A DNA stretch of 64,000 bases. Source: Achatina immaculata. Taxonomy: Eukaryota; Mollusca; Gastropoda; Stylommatophora; Achatinidae. The notes beneath the pieces were generated by a model, which ran no database searches, was not told the DNA's origin, and saw only the letters and a program-made list of their open reading frames with translations. The stretch's first letter is position 1. Every line of letters starts with the position of its first letter. The DNA lies in NCBI GenBank assembly GCA_009760885.1, contig CM019692.1, forward strand, positions 57,898,964 through 57,962,963. The letters are read 5' to 3'. Below are positions 63,241 through 64,000 of the stretch, in pieces. The position numbers and the translations under genes are program-made.

Positions 63241-63620
63241 TTGTTGTTATGTAATATGATAAAAGTAGTATATTTATAGTATAAATGTAGTACAATTTCT
63301 TTTAAAGAGTGTGGTTATAATGGGAATGAAATAGTGAGCAGTCACTTCTTTTTTTTTTTTTTTAGAGGGTAAGTGGGTGTACAGGTGGATAGGATATTAT
63401 TTTTTGAGAACTGCGGTAGCTATGCCATTACAAGAGAGAGAGAAAAAAAGACTTACATAGATAGTTCATGACTTACATTTCATCTGAAAGTATTATGCGT
63501 TGTGGAAATATTTGTTAACAATTTAAGCTCATGGAAATAGTTTAGAAGAGATGCAAGAATCCTGCTTGGACGCTGAGTTTCCTAGATGATCAAATAAAGA
63601 TTATACACTTGACCATCACA
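63241..63620. other. Intron of TAB2-like gene, nothing recognised
   Basis: AT-rich with a poly-T run at 63347-63363. Confidence 0.4.
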
Positions 63621-63624
63621 AGTC

Positions 63625-63984
63625 CTGCATCATCGAGACCTGTTGTATGCCGGATAAGTGATTTTGCTGGATTACTGATGGTTATGTTAGAATACACTTT
63701 AACCCAGCAGCTAACCACTTATCCTACCTTTAAAATACCCTGTAAGTCAGCACATGCAGGTTAATAAAGGAGAGAAGAGAAATTAAATGGAAATAAAATG
63801 AAATTTTAATGAAACATGGGTAAAATACAGGTAAAATACAGGTAAAGGTTACAAGTACATGTAGTTCTTTTTTTATGTCATAAACTGTAGATGAGCCAAT
63901 GCTGTATGAATCACACAAGTTTTGCACAGACATACCGATGTCAAGTTCTTTCAGAAGTTTTACTTTATCTGTCATGGACAGCAT
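63625..63984 (-). mobile_element. Pogo/Tigger-like transposon, N-terminal part
   Basis: The minus strand encodes MLSMTDKVKLLKELDIGMSV, QNLCDSYSIGSSTVYDIKKE, the CENP-B/Psq-type helix-turn-helix at the start of Tigger transposases. The frame then departs from the family at about 63855. CAGTAATCCAGCAAAATCAC (minus, from 63686) and CCCAGCAGCTAACCACTTATCC (plus, near 63702) look like terminal-inverted-repeat pieces. The 5' end lies beyond the window. Confidence 0.75.
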
Positions 63985-64000
63985 ATGATGTCTGCACTTC

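Noticed and set aside
63625..63735. Complete inverted-repeat pair bounding a small MITE
   Set aside because: The two TIR-like pieces are imperfect and only 15-20 bp apart; more likely the ends of adjacent pogo-type copies.

Overview
This is a eukaryotic nuclear window, almost certainly from an invertebrate animal. Exons of conserved metazoan genes are separated by long introns packed with retrotransposon debris, and there is no operon structure. The LINE and SINE mix, together with the way the three host proteins differ from vertebrate and fly forms, suggests a lophotrochozoan, perhaps a gastropod mollusc. That placement is inference; the window has no species marker.

Host genes: (1) The 5' half of an RBBP4 (histone-binding WD40 protein) gene on the minus strand, with four coding exons between 3330 and 9031, continuing off the left edge. 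(2) A complete coding model for an ARL13B-like ciliary GTPase on the plus strand: nine exons from 12997 to 34700, 772 codons plus stop, all splice phases consistent. (3) The start of a TAB2/TAB3-like gene on the plus strand: a CUE-domain exon at 58881-58970 and a 1.7 kb exon at 60224-61970, running off the right edge. A tRNA-Leu(UAA) gene lies on the minus strand at 12080-12162, between the two divergent genes.

Most of the rest is mobile DNA, sorted here by coding content and by the short microsatellite that ends each family (labels are mine). LINE-A has GACT/AATG tails. RTE-B has AAGATA-type tails. LINE-R encodes RNase H and has GAA tails. LINE-C is a CFDP2-like APE/RT element with GA tails. 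LINE-D has GAT tails. Also present are a Tx1-like LINE, a Penelope-like element with a GIY-YIG endonuclease, mariner, hAT and pogo/Tigger remnants, and several SINE families. Exact target-site duplications (TSDs) of 10-15 bp can be read directly for about fifteen insertions. They give a clear order of nesting at 0.7-3.0, 7.7-8.3, 31.3-32.2, 45.9-48.2, 49.2-54.4 and 57.8-58.5 kb.

The most novel items are: a roughly 1.2-1.3 kb non-coding retroposon (called NAR here) with internal tandem repeats, whose 3' end (GCGAACGAAGAAGAAG) matches that of LINE-R, suggesting a parasite/partner pair; a 39-nt exact copy of RBBP4 exon 2 embedded in one NAR copy in the same gene's intron; and a derived ARL13B with an N-terminal myristoylation consensus, a long disordered insert and no RVxP motif where vertebrates have one.
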